Shown: positions 1 to 9,499, numbered from the stretch's first letter. The stretch is 64,000 nucleotides of DNA from Ktedonobacter racemifer DSM 44963 (GCF_000178855.1 NZ_ADVG01000003.1:2170001-2234000); one strand, 5' to 3'. Numbers and translations are program-made. The notes: a model not told the origin generated them from the sequence alone.

Positions 1-491
1 GTGCAATACGTGCTCACCTGACAGTGGCGCGTTCTCACTCCGCCTTCGATCCTGACCAGGAATTGATCGGTATAGCGCCAGGTGCGAAAGCCACAGGGGA
101 TGAGTACCCTGGGGCGTGTCGGCGGCGCAGGTGGGATATGGGCAAAATCGAGAAACTGGCGTCGCCACTCTTTGTGCCACCATGCAACGAGTTGTCGTGT
201 TATCTCATCATTGAACGGGGTCAGAACGATGTCGCGATAGGGCAGAAAGAAGCGCGCGGGTTGTGGGAGCGGGCCAAAGGGCTGAAAGAGCTGTTTGGGA
301 GTGTCAAAGCCCTCGATCCGGGCGAGTAGCTGCCCAGGAAAGACACGTCGGTAGCCGTGTTCCTGGTCGGTCACGTGGGATGAGTCACGGGTAAACTCCA
401 CAAACCAGGCCTGGGCCGTCTTCCTGTACACGGCGGTGAAGGCTTCTAGTTCTTGGAGCAAGAAGCGATAGCGTGCATCTTCTCGACGCAT
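1..491 (-). CDS. Unknown protein, C-terminus beyond window
   Basis: An open frame runs leftward from the ATG at 489-491 to the window edge without a stop (163 complete codons), so the protein is cut by the window. A good Shine-Dalgarno (AAGGAG on the minus strand, about 499-504) supports this start. The protein begins MRREDARYRFLL and is rich in aromatic and charged residues, with no signal peptide or membrane segment. I recognise no family. The plus-strand frame over the same bases has poor initiation context and is treated as its shadow. A strong hairpin (533-572) lies just upstream of the start. Confidence 0.65.
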   Translation of the reverse strand, partial: MRREDARYRFLLQELEAFTAVYRKTAQAWFVEFTRDSSHVTDQEHGYRRVFPGQLLARIEGFDTPKQLFQPFGPLPQPARFFLPYRDIVLTPFNDEITRQLVAWWHKEWRRQFLDFAHIPPAPPTRPRVLIPCGFRTWRYTDQFLVRIEGGVRTRHCQVSTYC

Positions 492-532
492 AGGGATTCT
501 CCTTCTTTTGTTTGAAAAAAGACATGAAAAAA

Positions 533-572
533 ACTGGCTCACCCACCTGCATTGGCAGGCGGATGAGCCAGT
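533..572. repeat. Hairpin upstream of the first gene
   Basis: Nine-base outer stem (ACTGGCTCA pairing with TGAGCCAGT) around an inner CCTGC-ATTG-GCAGG stem. It resembles the GC-rich stem followed by GATGA that closes the left ends of the TnpB elements further right (for example at 39616-39642), so it may be an orphan IS605-type end. It could equally be a terminator or attenuator; there is no T-run. Confidence 0.5.
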
Positions 573-625
573 GAACGGGAATCTACATGAACAGGAACAT
601 CATTGTATAAATTCAGCCTGAGTAT

Positions 626-747
626 GGGTCTCCCGCTACTTTGGTGAAGGATGAGTTTGTTTTTCTGATGGCTCTTGTTTTTCAATCCCAGATAAAAAAC
701 ACGCTCCACCATATTGAAGATCTTATCACCAAAGTAGCGGGAGACCC
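626..747. repeat. Mini-element inside a palindrome (copy 1)
   Basis: Two perfect 22-bp inverted arms (626-647 and 726-747) enclose 78 bp. The inner edges of the arms read TTTGGTGA and TCACCAAA. The element at 4325-4447 has the same inner edges, nearly the same spacer length and a partly similar interior, but wholly different outer arms. A simple reading is a roughly 95-bp mini-element with TTTGGTGA ends that inserted into the centre of a pre-existing palindrome. No convincing gene is present. Confidence 0.6.
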
Positions 748-928
748 GGAGAGTTGACAGATCTTGGCAGTGATGATGGCCAATTGGCCTCTGAAGCCAG
801 TAGAGGAGGAATGTTAACACCTATCTGACAGAGACTGGCGGCCATCGTCTGCTGGATGGAAGTGTTGGTCAGCGAGAGCAGTAACGCGAATCAGCTCCTC
901 TCTTTGAGAGCTGTCACCAAACGAGTGA

Positions 929-1924
929 TTAGTTCAGAAGAAGTGGCTCAACCGCGCTGATGATTGGATACGTATCCATGTAAGAGTTCAAGAGTACAAC
1001 GATACTGACCTTCTGCTCTGGATATTGTCTGATCAGCGAGCAAAAGCCCTGAGTTCCGCCTCCGTGCATCCGAAAGCCAGGAGCAAGAAACCATCCATAT
1101 CCATACTGCCAGGAAATCCCCCACATAGAGCCTTGCCCGTGCGATGAAAACATCAACTCCAACGTGTGTGGAGAGACCAGTGGACACGTGAACATCGCGT
1201 CACACCACGTTTTGAGATCCTGCACCGTTGAGTATAGCTCTCCAGGTGCCTCCTCGAAAATGCTCAAGCGGTCATTGTCCGCATGGACCACTTCTCCATT
1301 CTCAACGCTATGACCATAGGCACGTCCGAGATTAATCCGCCGAGGCCGATCCAGGCCGGTATTGGTCATGCCGAGCGGCGTGAGAACATGGCGTTTCATC
1401 AATTCGTCGAACGACAAGCCAGTCACTTTTTCCAGAAGATAGCCCATCAAAATGTAGCCAGTGCTGCTGTATCTCCATCCCTCACCAGGCTGGAACAATT
1501 GGGGCAGCTTGACCAGATACGAGAGCAGATCTCCCTGTTCGTTTTTGAGTCGTTGCATCTCAAACCGCAGGTTCGGGATATCGTAAATATCCTGTAAACC
1601 GGACGTATGGGATAACAGATGATGAAGCGTGATATGCTGATCGAGCACTGCTAATTCGGGCAGATAGTGGCACGGCTTTTCCTGAAGCGAAATCTGTCCT
1701 TGTTCAGAGAGAACCAGCGCAGCCATCGCGATAAACATCTTGGTCACCGAGGCGATATGAAATTTGGTTTCAAGGACGTTGGGAACCTGCAATTGTCTAC
1801 TTGCAAAGCCATACGCTTTTTCAAATAAGACGTTTCCGTCCTGAGCAATCAGAAGAGCTCCACTCAGAGGATGGTCTTTCTCTACCTGCTCAAGTGCCAA
1901 TGCCAATCTTTTTTCACTGATCAT
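929..1924 (-). CDS. Serine hydrolase, class C beta-lactamase / penicillin-binding-like
   Basis: A 331-residue protein of the beta-lactamase (class C) fold. The nucleophile motif is S59-V-T-K62, followed by LLSHTSG near residue 105, a Y152-S-S motif in the position of YxN, and HGGG at 287-290 in the place of KTG. These fit the esterase / D-aminopeptidase / EstB-like branch rather than a true resistance enzyme. No signal peptide is visible, so it is probably cytoplasmic. The start at 1924 is chosen because GGAGGG lies 5 bases upstream; a longer in-frame extension to 2023 lacks a ribosome site. It reads away from a TnpB remnant on the other strand. Confidence 0.9.
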   Translation of the reverse strand: MISEKRLALALEQVEKDHPLSGALLIAQDGNVLFEKAYGFASRQLQVPNVLETKFHIASVTKMFIAMAALVLSEQGQISLQEKPCHYLPELAVLDQHITLHHLLSHTSGLQDIYDIPNLRFEMQRLKNEQGDLLSYLVKLPQLFQPGEGWRYSSTGYILMGYLLEKVTGLSFDELMKRHVLTPLGMTNTGLDRPRRINLGRAYGHSVENGEVVHADNDRLSIFEEAPGELYSTVQDLKTWCDAMFTCPLVSPHTLELMFSSHGQGSMWGISWQYGYGWFLAPGFRMHGGGTQGFCSLIRQYPEQKVSIVVLLNSYMDTYPIISAVEPLLLN

Positions 1925-2034
1925 ACGATCCCTCCAGATTCTGATGCATGTGTAGATGAATGTATAATGACCAGAGTCATCTTGTTTCCAATTGTATCGA
2001 TGAAACCTGACACCTTGTGTCAAGAAGATGTAAA

Positions 2035-2360
2035 TTTGGAGATTAAGCGGGTCTCCCGCTGGGAGCCTTCCTCGAAAACCTGTTCATGTTGTGGTTGGGT
2101 CAATGAGACACTCACGCTTTCGGATCGTATCTTTGTCTGCATGGATTGTGGAAGCGTGCAGGATCGAGATTACAACGCTGCCAGAAACTTAGCAGCGTTG
2201 GCATAAGAGGAATGGAGTACCGCAAGTTCTGCGGGAATTGACGCCTGTGGAGCAGGTGTAAGACGAGCGAAAAGCTTGCTGTTTGCACTGAAGCAGGAAC
2301 CGAACACCGCGTATGGCGTGTCCATATATGAGTAAGTTTCGGAGAACGGAGTTGTCATAG
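2035..2360 (+). pseudogene. TnpB 3'-end remnant with right end
   Basis: Only the C-terminal zinc ribbon and last RuvC motif survive: CSCC...CMDC followed by DRDYNAARNLAALA (to 2206). Downstream, other frames still resemble the usual IS605-type TnpB tail and right end (ATGAGTAAGTTTCGGAGAACGG-like bases near 2330-2350). The N-terminal two thirds is missing. This is a decayed IS200/IS605-type element; the intact TnpB copies in the window are from different subgroups. Confidence 0.75.
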
Positions 2361-2498
2361 AATCTGCGCCTCCACGTCAAGTCAATTAGCGCGGCGCATC
2401 CGCCCTGTACGGTTATGGCCGCATCCTTTTTGGGTCCCTCCTGCCAGTCTCCTTCTCCAGTTGCTCCCGCTCCCAGGCAGCCTACACGACGGGCGACT

Positions 2499-4001
2499 TC
2501 AGCGCAGGACTGTGCTGGTGGCTTTGATCAAGTCAGCAGCCTTCTCCGCGATCATGATCGTCGCGGCATTGGTATTGCCGTTTACAATGGTGGGCATAAT
2601 GGAAGCATCCACGACCCGCAGACTGGCTGTTCCCCGGACCCGTAACTGCTCATCGACCACCGCCAGCGCATCCTGCCCCATCTTACACGTGCCAACGGTA
2701 TGATAAAACGCCTGGACGAACTCGGCGAGCTCTTCTGCTCGCTGCAGCTGCGCCCCTGGATATACCTCCGCTTGATAGAAGGCCGCCAACGCTTTGGTCT
2801 GGTTCAGGCGTCGTACGAGTTGGATTCCCTTGATGAACTTTTCTCCATCCTCCGGCTTCGCCAGATAGTTGGCAAAGATTGCCGGATACTGTGTCGGATC
2901 CGATGAGCGCAGCCTGATCCGACCACGGCTTTGCGGAGTTGCCAGCACGACGATAACGGTATAGCCATTCCCCTGAACTGGCGGGAGAAAGAACGGACCA
3001 AAGATCAGTTGGAGGTCTGGCTCTGGGAGAGCCGATTGGGTCTTCACGAACGCGTTCCCAGAGGCGGCCAAGTCGCCAAACGCTGAGAAGTAGGGTTTCG
3101 TGGTGTGGTACGTAAAGACGCCTGGATGATCCTGCAGATTTTCCCCGACCCCCGGCACATCAGCCACCACACGTATACCCACTTGTTGGAGGTGCTCACC
3201 TGGCCCTACACCAGAGAGCAGGAGCAGCTGAGGGGAATTGATGGCGCCACCAGACAGGATGACCTCTTTCTTCGCCCAGACCTGCTCTTCGCAGCCATCT
3301 TTGAGAGCGGCGACCCCCACCGCATGTGTTCCTTCAAACAAGACGTGCGTCGCCAGCGTGTCTGTCCAGACGGTGAGATTGGGGCGATGCATCACGGGAT
3401 GCAGATAGCCGACGGCGGTGCTGTGCCGTTTGCCAGCGCGGATGGTGCTCTGAAACGTGCCGAAGCCTTCCTGCGACGCTCCATTGGAATCGTCATTGCG
3501 TGACCAGCCCAGTTCTTCTCCGGCTTCGAGAAACGCTTCAGTCAGTGGATTGATCGCAGGCGGCTCAAAAACATTGAGCGGACCTCCGACGCCGTGATAG
3601 GCGGAGGCCCCGTATTCCCGGTTTTCCGCTTTCTTGAAATAGGGCAGCACCTCCGCGTAGCTCCAGCCGTCGTTTCCCAGGGCTTGCCAGTGATCAAAGT
3701 CATAGCGATTCCCCCGCACATACACCATGTAGTTGATGGAACTGGAGCCCCCGAGCACTTTGCCCCGCGGCCAATCGATCTTCCGATGGTTGAGATGGGG
3801 TTCTGCTTCGGTCGTATAGGCCCAATCAACTGCGGTATGAGCCAGTGCGAACGCCTTCATGGGATCATAGATGTCCGGCACCGTCTCATCAGTGCCACCA
3901 GCTTCGAGCAAGAGAACCGAGGTTGCAGAATCTTCGGTCAACCGATTGGCCAGCACACACCCTGCAGAACCAGCTCCCACAAGAATATAGTCGTATATCA
4001 T
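2499..4001 (-). CDS. GMC-family FAD oxidoreductase (choline/alcohol dehydrogenase-like)
   Basis: A 500-residue glucose-methanol-choline oxidoreductase. The N-terminus carries the FAD Rossmann motif GAGSAGCVLANRL (residues about 8-20) and LLLEAGG, followed by RGKVLGGSSSIN near residue 80. The C-terminus has HTVGTCKMG (catalytic His about 434) and VVDASIMPTIVNGNTNAATIMIAEKAADLI, with Asn about 476 as the second active-site residue. It oxidises primary alcohols or choline-like substrates in the cytoplasm; the exact substrate cannot be told. It is slightly shorter than the usual 530-550. Translation likely starts at the ATG ending at 4001, with an AGAAAGAAGA ribosome site. It appears monocistronic. 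Confidence 0.93.
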   Translation of the reverse strand: MIYDYILVGAGSAGCVLANRLTEDSATSVLLLEAGGTDETVPDIYDPMKAFALAHTAVDWAYTTEAEPHLNHRKIDWPRGKVLGGSSSINYMVYVRGNRYDFDHWQALGNDGWSYAEVLPYFKKAENREYGASAYHGVGGPLNVFEPPAINPLTEAFLEAGEELGWSRNDDSNGASQEGFGTFQSTIRAGKRHSTAVGYLHPVMHRPNLTVWTDTLATHVLFEGTHAVGVAALKDGCEEQVWAKKEVILSGGAINSPQLLLLSGVGPGEHLQQVGIRVVADVPGVGENLQDHPGVFTYHTTKPYFSAFGDLAASGNAFVKTQSALPEPDLQLIFGPFFLPPVQGNGYTVIVVLATPQSRGRIRLRSSDPTQYPAIFANYLAKPEDGEKFIKGIQLVRRLNQTKALAAFYQAEVYPGAQLQRAEELAEFVQAFYHTVGTCKMGQDALAVVDEQLRVRGTASLRVVDASIMPTIVNGNTNAATIMIAEKAADLIKATSTVLR

Positions 4002-4324
4002 TTTTTCTTCTTTCTTACTTGCTTGAGGGCCTTTCCTCGAGGAGGCGAAACTGCTCCACCGTTCAGCTTAACGTAGTATTTCTCATATATCGCTTTGTAT
4101 TTTATGGCAGCGATGCAAGTACTACATGTCAACATCAGCGAACCTACGAATAACCAACCGATTTGACAAAGTGCTAACCATGGGGGCAAAGGACAACTTG
4201 CCCTGCCTTTCGGCGTCTCTCATTTCAGCTTTGCGCCAATTAATGGTTGTATAAAATCATGCTGCTCCAGAAGCGGTTTCCGAGAGAGGTGTGCCATTTT
4301 ATGATATAAACGCGCCAGGATATC

Positions 4325-4447
4325 GGTTCATACACAGGTTTGGTGAAACCTCTTCAATAAAGTGGCAAATGCTCGGGCGTTTGTGCTCAAGGAATGGATC
4401 ACTTCAGCTATCATAAACTCAACATTCACCAAACCTGTGTATGAACC
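4325..4447. repeat. Mini-element inside a palindrome (copy 2)
   Basis: Perfect 23-bp inverted arms (4325-4347, 4425-4447) around 77 bp. Read on the minus strand, the inside begins TTTGGTGAA.G.TGAGTTT and ends with TATTGAAGA before TCACCAAA, matching the 626-747 element at those places while the outer arms are unrelated. It lies in the gap between the GMC gene and the truncated ankyrin gene and may have caused that truncation. The rest of 4002-4480 holds nothing I can call. Confidence 0.6.
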
Positions 4448-4480
4448 AGGATATCGAAGAAATGACAGGGGCACACCCCA

Positions 4481-4885
4481 TTGTATTTCGTCGGCAATGC
4501 CTCTTATGGGGCATATGGCGCGGATGTCGTTCGTGTCCTGGTTCAAGGCGGAGCAAACGTCAACGCTCGGGAGAAGCTCAAACACTGTACCGCGTTGCAC
4601 ATGGCGGCGCGACGGGGAAATGTCCCAGTTGCCCAAGCCTTGCTGGATGGTGGAGCAGATCTAGAAGCACGAGATAAACTGGGCGATACCCCTCTGTGCC
4701 GTGCCGTCAAGTGTGGGAAGGTGGAGATGGTCGCGTTCCTGCTCTCACGAGGAGCCGATGTTCATACCAAAGGGAAGAGCAGGTCGGCTCCGTGGCAGGT
4801 TGCACGAGGCGCTGCCATGAAACGGCTCCTGCAAGCCTCTCTTGAACAGGGAGCAGCAGGTCAAGAAGGGAACTCCGCGGGATAA
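4481..4885 (+). pseudogene. Ankyrin-repeat protein, 5'-truncated
   Basis: About three ankyrin repeats can be read: ADVVRVLVQGGANVNARE, TALHMAARRGNVPVAQALLDGGADLEARD and TPLCRAVKCGKVEMVAFLLSRGADV, then a short non-repeat tail. The frame is closed by a stop at 4463-4465 and the only initiator is TTG at 4481, in the middle of what should be a repeat. The 5' end therefore looks lost, beside the mini-element ending at 4447. Ankyrin repeats mediate protein-protein contacts; no partner is evident. A short expressed product cannot be excluded. Confidence 0.7.
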
Positions 4886-5004
4886 GGAATGGGCGACAAG
4901 GATGGATGGGAAACGCAGCGTGCTGCTCTCTGCTCGCGGCCACACTCATGTTGGCCCAACTTCAAGTTGAATCCATAGTACTGTTCCTGGGTGATGGTGT
5001 CTGC

Positions 5005-5898
5005 TTAGCGCAGGTAGGAGGTCAGGACCACGTCTCGACGGTTATGCCCCAGCGCGCGTGACACGACCAGAACGGCTTCCTCATCAAGGATGCCCTGGGG
5101 CAGGCGACCCTGTGGCGGGGGCAGAGGACAATCAGAGAGCGATTGATAGAGTGCCTGGGCATATTGTCGACGATAGGCATGGATATCGAGGTGCTTCGGG
5201 AGGCGAGGAAAGACCTTCTCCTCGCCCCGCCGTCCCTCGACCAGGCGGAGCACAGTTGTTTCTTGCCCCGGAAGGACAGGAACCTGGCGTATTTTGCCTC
5301 CTTTGCCGTGGACGTGGGCGAGTACCACGTGTCCATCTAACTGCCTCTCGATTTGACCAACCCGCAGTGCTCGCGCTTCATGCCGCCGTAAGCCGGTTGC
5401 GCCAAGAAAGGCAAGCAGATCCTGCCAGGCTTCTGGAGACATGTGGCGAGGCCGTTTCTGATGCAAAAAAGGGGTACGGGAGCGACGAATGGCCTCTCGG
5501 CGACGTGCCGGTAATGCCACCTCGCTGGCAAGAGTAGGAGAACCAAAGAAGAGGCGCAAGGCGCTGCGCGTGGTGGAGAGCGTCCAGGGGCTGTAGCCCT
5601 CCTGCACATGCAGTTGCAAGTAGGCAGAGACGAGCGCATCCGCACGCTGATCGATCTCGTGCAGGCGTTTGGTCCCATGCGTTGCGCGGCACCAGCACAA
5701 AAAGCGCATTACGATGTTCTGATATGTTGTCCGTGTGGTATAGGCGTGAATCTTTCCATCAGAAAACGGCCAGTGATAGGTTCCCAGGACGCGAGCCTGG
5801 GCTTTGGCGTGCGCGCGGCTCTGTCCCAGCGCCATCAAACTGTCCAGCCTCTGTTGCGCTTCATAAAGGAGCCCTGGTCGTTTCCCCATCGTAGGCAC
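5005..5898 (-). CDS. Tyrosine recombinase / phage-type integrase
   Basis: A 297-residue site-specific recombinase with a complete catalytic set: R171 in ATGLRRHEA, a lysine in HGKGGKIR (about 199), H240-x-x-R243, H285 in LGHNRR and nucleophile Y295 three residues from the C-terminus. The N-terminal half (about 50-125) fits a SAM-like core-binding domain. The start is either GTG at 5898, with AGAAGA about 8 bases upstream, or ATG at 5889. It acts on DNA by a 3'-phosphotyrosyl intermediate. No att site or matching excisionase is recognisable nearby, so it may be a lone XerC/D-like or relic element integrase. Confidence 0.9.
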   Translation of the reverse strand: MPTMGKRPGLLYEAQQRLDSLMALGQSRAHAKAQARVLGTYHWPFSDGKIHAYTTRTTYQNIVMRFLCWCRATHGTKRLHEIDQRADALVSAYLQLHVQEGYSPWTLSTTRSALRLFFGSPTLASEVALPARRREAIRRSRTPFLHQKRPRHMSPEAWQDLLAFLGATGLRRHEARALRVGQIERQLDGHVVLAHVHGKGGKIRQVPVLPGQETTVLRLVEGRRGEEKVFPRLPKHLDIHAYRRQYAQALYQSLSDCPLPPPQGRLPQGILDEEAVLVVSRALGHNRRDVVLTSYLR

Positions 5899-6462
5899 AT
5901 TCTTCTGTGTGTGAAATGACGTGGTTTTACAAGGTCTGTCGTTGCGTTCAGTAATTGCGAAGCCGTCTGCCTACAGAGGCAATCCTCTGCAGAGCAGGGA
6001 GAAGACGGTGAAGAGGGGCTCCGTGCTCTCTTTGGTGCCCTGTGTTGTGCTGGCGCTTGCCTCCCAGAGAAGATGGGAACCATGCACCGGTCGACACAGG
6101 ATACGTGTTGTCTTCTCGTAAGGTGCAGACAGAGAGCCAGGCTCTATCTGTTGCACGTGCAGTGCCAGCAGAGCAGGAAGGATGGAGCGACTCAACATCC
6201 ATCCTTGCTCTGCCTTCTTATGCGCTGCGGTTCTCATGAACGAGAACGCGTGTTCTGCTGTAATACGGGTGAGCAGAGGCTGTGGTTACATAAACCAGTC
6301 TCACCCTGCTCGCTGCCCATCCCTTGAGCAGACTGCTCAGAGGGGTTCGCCTGCAGTATCAAATTGCGGGAGAGCCAAGAAATTTCCAATTTACCGTTAG
6401 GCGAGAACCGTTATTCTGTCTTTAGAAAGTGTATTCACTATAGTCTAGAAAGAGTGCCATGT
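5899..6462. other. Gene-free stretch
   Basis: Between the recombinase and the LLM oxidoreductase, frames on both strands are short, mutually overlapping and have no recognisable protein character. No clear palindrome or terminator stands out. Confidence 0.4.
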
Positions 6463-7437
6463 ATGCAAACCAGTAATGCATCCTCTCCAGCCGCATCTCG
6501 CACGGCACGCGAGCGGATTGGCCTGGCGATAGCTGCCCCGGATGCGGCTTCAGCGGTAGCAGCGATTGTTGACGCGGAGGTCGCCGGTATCGAACAGGTC
6601 TGGATGACGCAGGTAACGCCTGCTCCCGATACGCTCGGTATATACACTGCTGCAGCGATGAAAACGAGCAAGATACGCATGGGAACAGCGATTGTTCCCA
6701 CCTATCCCCGGCATCCCCTGGCGCTGGCCCAGCAGGTACTCGCGTTCAATGATCTGGTCCCGGAGCGCTTGCGCCTCGGCGTCGGGCCGAGCCATCGCCC
6801 AATTATAGAGGGCGTCTATGGTCTCGCGATGGCTGACCCTCTGGAACACTTGCGCGAATACGTTGCCGTGCTGCGTGGCTTGCTCTGGGATGGCAAGGTG
6901 GATTACCAGGGGCGCTTTTACAACGTCAAATCAACGTTTCCCCGTGCGCCACATACTCCGCTGCTGGTTTCGGCTTTGCGCGAGAACGCGTTTCAACTTG
7001 CGGGCGCAATCTCGGACGGCGCGCTCTCATGGAATTGTCCAGTACACTATCTGCTGGAGAAAGCATTGCCAGCCCTACGAACTGGAGCGGCTAGCGAAGG
7101 GCGTCCTGTACCGCCATTGGTAGCGCATATTCCGGTGGCGCTTAGCCAGGATCGGCAGGAGGTAATAGCGGCCGCGCGACGGCAGTTAGGGCTTTACGGG
7201 AAGCTTCCCTTCTATGCCAAAATGTTCGCGAACGCGGGCTTTCCTGTCTCGCCAGAGGGTGAGCTCTCCGAAGCGCTTATAGAGAATCTGGTCGTTTCTG
7301 GAGATGAAGCCACTATCGAGGAGCGTCTGAAGAAGAACCTGGAAGCAGGATTGGATGAGTTGCTGATTATGCCCATTCCGGTGAAGAATGGCAAAGATGA
7401 GCAGTTCCGAATCATGCGACTACTTGGGCAAATCTAA
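6463..7437 (+). CDS. LLM-class flavin/F420-dependent oxidoreductase
   Basis: A 324-residue luciferase-like TIM-barrel oxidoreductase. Family features: AAMKTSKIRMGTAIVP, TYPRHPLALAQQVLAFNDL, RLRLGVGPSH, then LREYVAVLRGLLWDGKVDYQGRFY and a C-terminal VVSGDEATIEERLKKNLEAGLDEL. Close relatives use F420 (or FMN) to oxidise alcohols or sugar phosphates or to reduce enones; which of these applies cannot be told. I start at the ATG at 6463 because the longer frame would need a TTG at 6364. A DDN-like protein at 50983 is a second possible F420 enzyme in the window. Confidence 0.9.
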   Translation: MQTSNASSPAASRTARERIGLAIAAPDAASAVAAIVDAEVAGIEQVWMTQVTPAPDTLGIYTAAAMKTSKIRMGTAIVPTYPRHPLALAQQVLAFNDLVPERLRLGVGPSHRPIIEGVYGLAMADPLEHLREYVAVLRGLLWDGKVDYQGRFYNVKSTFPRAPHTPLLVSALRENAFQLAGAISDGALSWNCPVHYLLEKALPALRTGAASEGRPVPPLVAHIPVALSQDRQEVIAAARRQLGLYGKLPFYAKMFANAGFPVSPEGELSEALIENLVVSGDEATIEERLKKNLEAGLDELLIMPIPVKNGKDEQFRIMRLLGQI

Positions 7438-7483
7438 CCTATCGTGATGCCCTGGTGGAAATGCGAGGAGAATGCCCTTTGAC

Positions 7484-9499
7484 AGAAAAGGGCTTTAGCC
7501 CGCCGCAAGCTATGGGGCTTTAGCCCCAGTAGTTAGGCGTACGCGGCTTTAGCCCTTGCCTCTTGAGAGAGAAGAACCCGCCGCAAACCACGTAGCTTGT
7601 CGCCTCAGCAGTGAGGCTGGTTTGCCTTGGCTTCATCCTCTGCTGGCTTTCCTCGAAGAGGGTTGAACGTGTGTTCCATCTGTGCTATACTCTGCACGAG
7701 CCATATGAGGCAGATGCCTGTTCCGTTGGCACGAACAAGGGGAGCAGAACCCTCTCAACCCCTATTCAGCGGCAAGCGGGGGCACCGCGAGGAAGAAAGG
7801 AAGAAGTGGACCCATGGCAGGGAAACCTTTCAGGAGTACCAAGACCATGAAGCAAGCTGTGCTCCTTCGCTCCGAGCAGGCGAACTGGTTTCACGCCACG
7901 CAGACCCTCTTCAATCAGGTAGCGTCCTTCTACTTCGAGGTCATCCAGGCCCACCCTCTGATCCTCGACCTCTCCAGCCAGGAGGCCTTGACGGCTCTGG
8001 AACGCCTTACCCATGCCACCAAACAGAACCCTCACCCGGTCATGCCGCTCTCCCAGATCGCGCAAGAGCTCCCGGCCATGTTCCGCCGTGCCACCATCCA
8101 TGCGGCTTTAGGAGCTGCCCACGCCTTCACGACCAGCCTGGCCAAATGGCGTGCGCGCAAAGAGAAGGCCCAGGCAAAACAGAAGCGGTTTACTGAGCGT
8201 CCTCCGGTCCCTCCTCGCACCTGGAATCGCTCCGTCTCCTTCTACGCCGGGATGTGGAAGGGCCGCTCCCTGGGACAGCAGGCCGAGGGCCCCCCCATCC
8301 AGGGGGCAAGACCAGACACGACTGAGGAGAGGGCTTGCCCCAAGATCCTGCTCAAGCTGTGGACGGGGCGCAGCTGGGTCTGGACCAAACTGCGCCTCTC
8401 AGGCCCTCCCCTGCCCCAGGGCTGCACGCCGCAGGAAGCAGGCAGCCCCCAGTTGGTGCGCAAGGGTGGGCGCTGGTGGCTGCACACCCCACTGCAACGC
8501 GAGATCGAGCGTCCACAAAAAGCGCAGATGCAACTCAGCGAGCAGAAAGGCACGCGGCTGTGCGCCGTGGACCTCAACATCGATACCCACCTGGCAGCCT
8601 GTACGATCCAAACCGTCGAAGGCACGGTGGTGGCGACCCGCTTCATTAGAGGCGGGAAGCGACTCCACGGCCTTAGGAAAAGACAACTTGGACGCATTGC
8701 CCGCAACCGACGAGCCACAGGCATCATTGCGGAGGGGGAACAGGACAATGTGCAGCGGTGGGCGAAGGTGCGCGCCCTCGATGAGGACACCGCGCACCAG
8801 GTGAGCCATCGCATCGTGGCCTTTGCCCAGGCCCACGGCGCCTCCATCCTCGTCTTCGAGCACCTGGGGCACTTCAAGCCAGTGAAGGGCAGCTTCAGCC
8901 GCCGAGGCAACGAGAAGCGCTCGTACTGGCTGCGCGGACGCATCTTCCGCTATACACGCTACAAAGCCTTCCACCAGGGGATCATCACCTGTCGGGTGAA
9001 CCCGCGCAACACGAGCCGGGAGCATGCCGACTGCGGAGGGGCGATCGCTCGCTATGCCTATGGGCAACCCGCAGAGGGCTACACGCCAGGATCACCCCTC
9101 ATGTCTTGCCCCAGCTGTGATGCGAGGGACCATGCCGATCGCAATGCCTCCCGCGTCATCGGCAAGCGACTTCTGGCTCGCTTTGGATCCTGCCAGTGTC
9201 ACAAGGAAAAGCCTCACGCTCCTCTGCAGGCAGAGAGGTCCGCGAAAGCGGGAGGTGGGCACGGCTCCCAAGCCGCCCAATGCGCAGGAGAACCATCCAT
9301 TCTTGGCGCAGGGTATGGAGCCGTGGTCGCGCAGGGCACCGCGCCGAAGAAGACGTGAGGGATGGCAAGCGTCTCTTCGGGTATTGCTCACCCACTACGC
9401 TCCTCGCCGAGTCGTCCCCACGGGACATCCACTCAGAGGATCGCGTACGTAGCAGTGCCACAAGAAGCCGCGCGGTTTTAACCGCCGGCGGAGTGTCAC
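7484..9499 (+). mobile_element. IS605-type element, TnpB only
   Basis: The left end begins AGAAAAGGGC after TTTGAC and contains three stem motifs of the type GGGCTTTAGCCC between about 7488 and 7560. The right end is a GCGG...CCGC hairpin followed by GGAGTGTCA (to about 9498), the same terminal signature as the better-defined elements at 39598 and 44142. It encodes one TnpB and no TnpA, so it would need a transposase in trans. Ends are assigned by analogy; there is no empty site in the window. Confidence 0.6.
7814..9358 (+). CDS. tnpB: TnpB-family RNA-guided nuclease (IS605 OrfB-like)
   Basis: A 514-residue TnpB relative. RuvC residues can be placed: D253 in AVDLNID, E349 in LVFEHLGHF and D442 in DHADRNAS. 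A partial zinc-binding set is present (HADCGG, then SCPSC). It has a long N-terminal helical region and an additional 70-residue tail rich in Ala and Gly after the last RuvC motif. TnpB proteins cut DNA under guidance of an RNA made from the element's right end. The start at 7814 follows an AAGGAAGAAG ribosome site. This subgroup is divergent from the other four TnpB types here. Confidence 0.85.
   Translation: MAGKPFRSTKTMKQAVLLRSEQANWFHATQTLFNQVASFYFEVIQAHPLILDLSSQEALTALERLTHATKQNPHPVMPLSQIAQELPAMFRRATIHAALGAAHAFTTSLAKWRARKEKAQAKQKRFTERPPVPPRTWNRSVSFYAGMWKGRSLGQQAEGPPIQGARPDTTEERACPKILLKLWTGRSWVWTKLRLSGPPLPQGCTPQEAGSPQLVRKGGRWWLHTPLQREIERPQKAQMQLSEQKGTRLCAVDLNIDTHLAACTIQTVEGTVVATRFIRGGKRLHGLRKRQLGRIARNRRATGIIAEGEQDNVQRWAKVRALDEDTAHQVSHRIVAFAQAHGASILVFEHLGHFKPVKGSFSRRGNEKRSYWLRGRIFRYTRYKAFHQGIITCRVNPRNTSREHADCGGAIARYAYGQPAEGYTPGSPLMSCPSCDARDHADRNASRVIGKRLLARFGSCQCHKEKPHAPLQAERSAKAGGGHGSQAAQCAGEPSILGAGYGAVVAQGTAPKKT

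Noticed and set aside
539..820. 93-residue minus-strand ORF
   Set aside because: It runs through the whole palindromic mini-element, so its coding appearance derives from the repeat.
7611..8196. Overlapping plus-strand frames before and across the first TnpB
   Set aside because: Out of frame with the TnpB motifs and without similarity; shadows.
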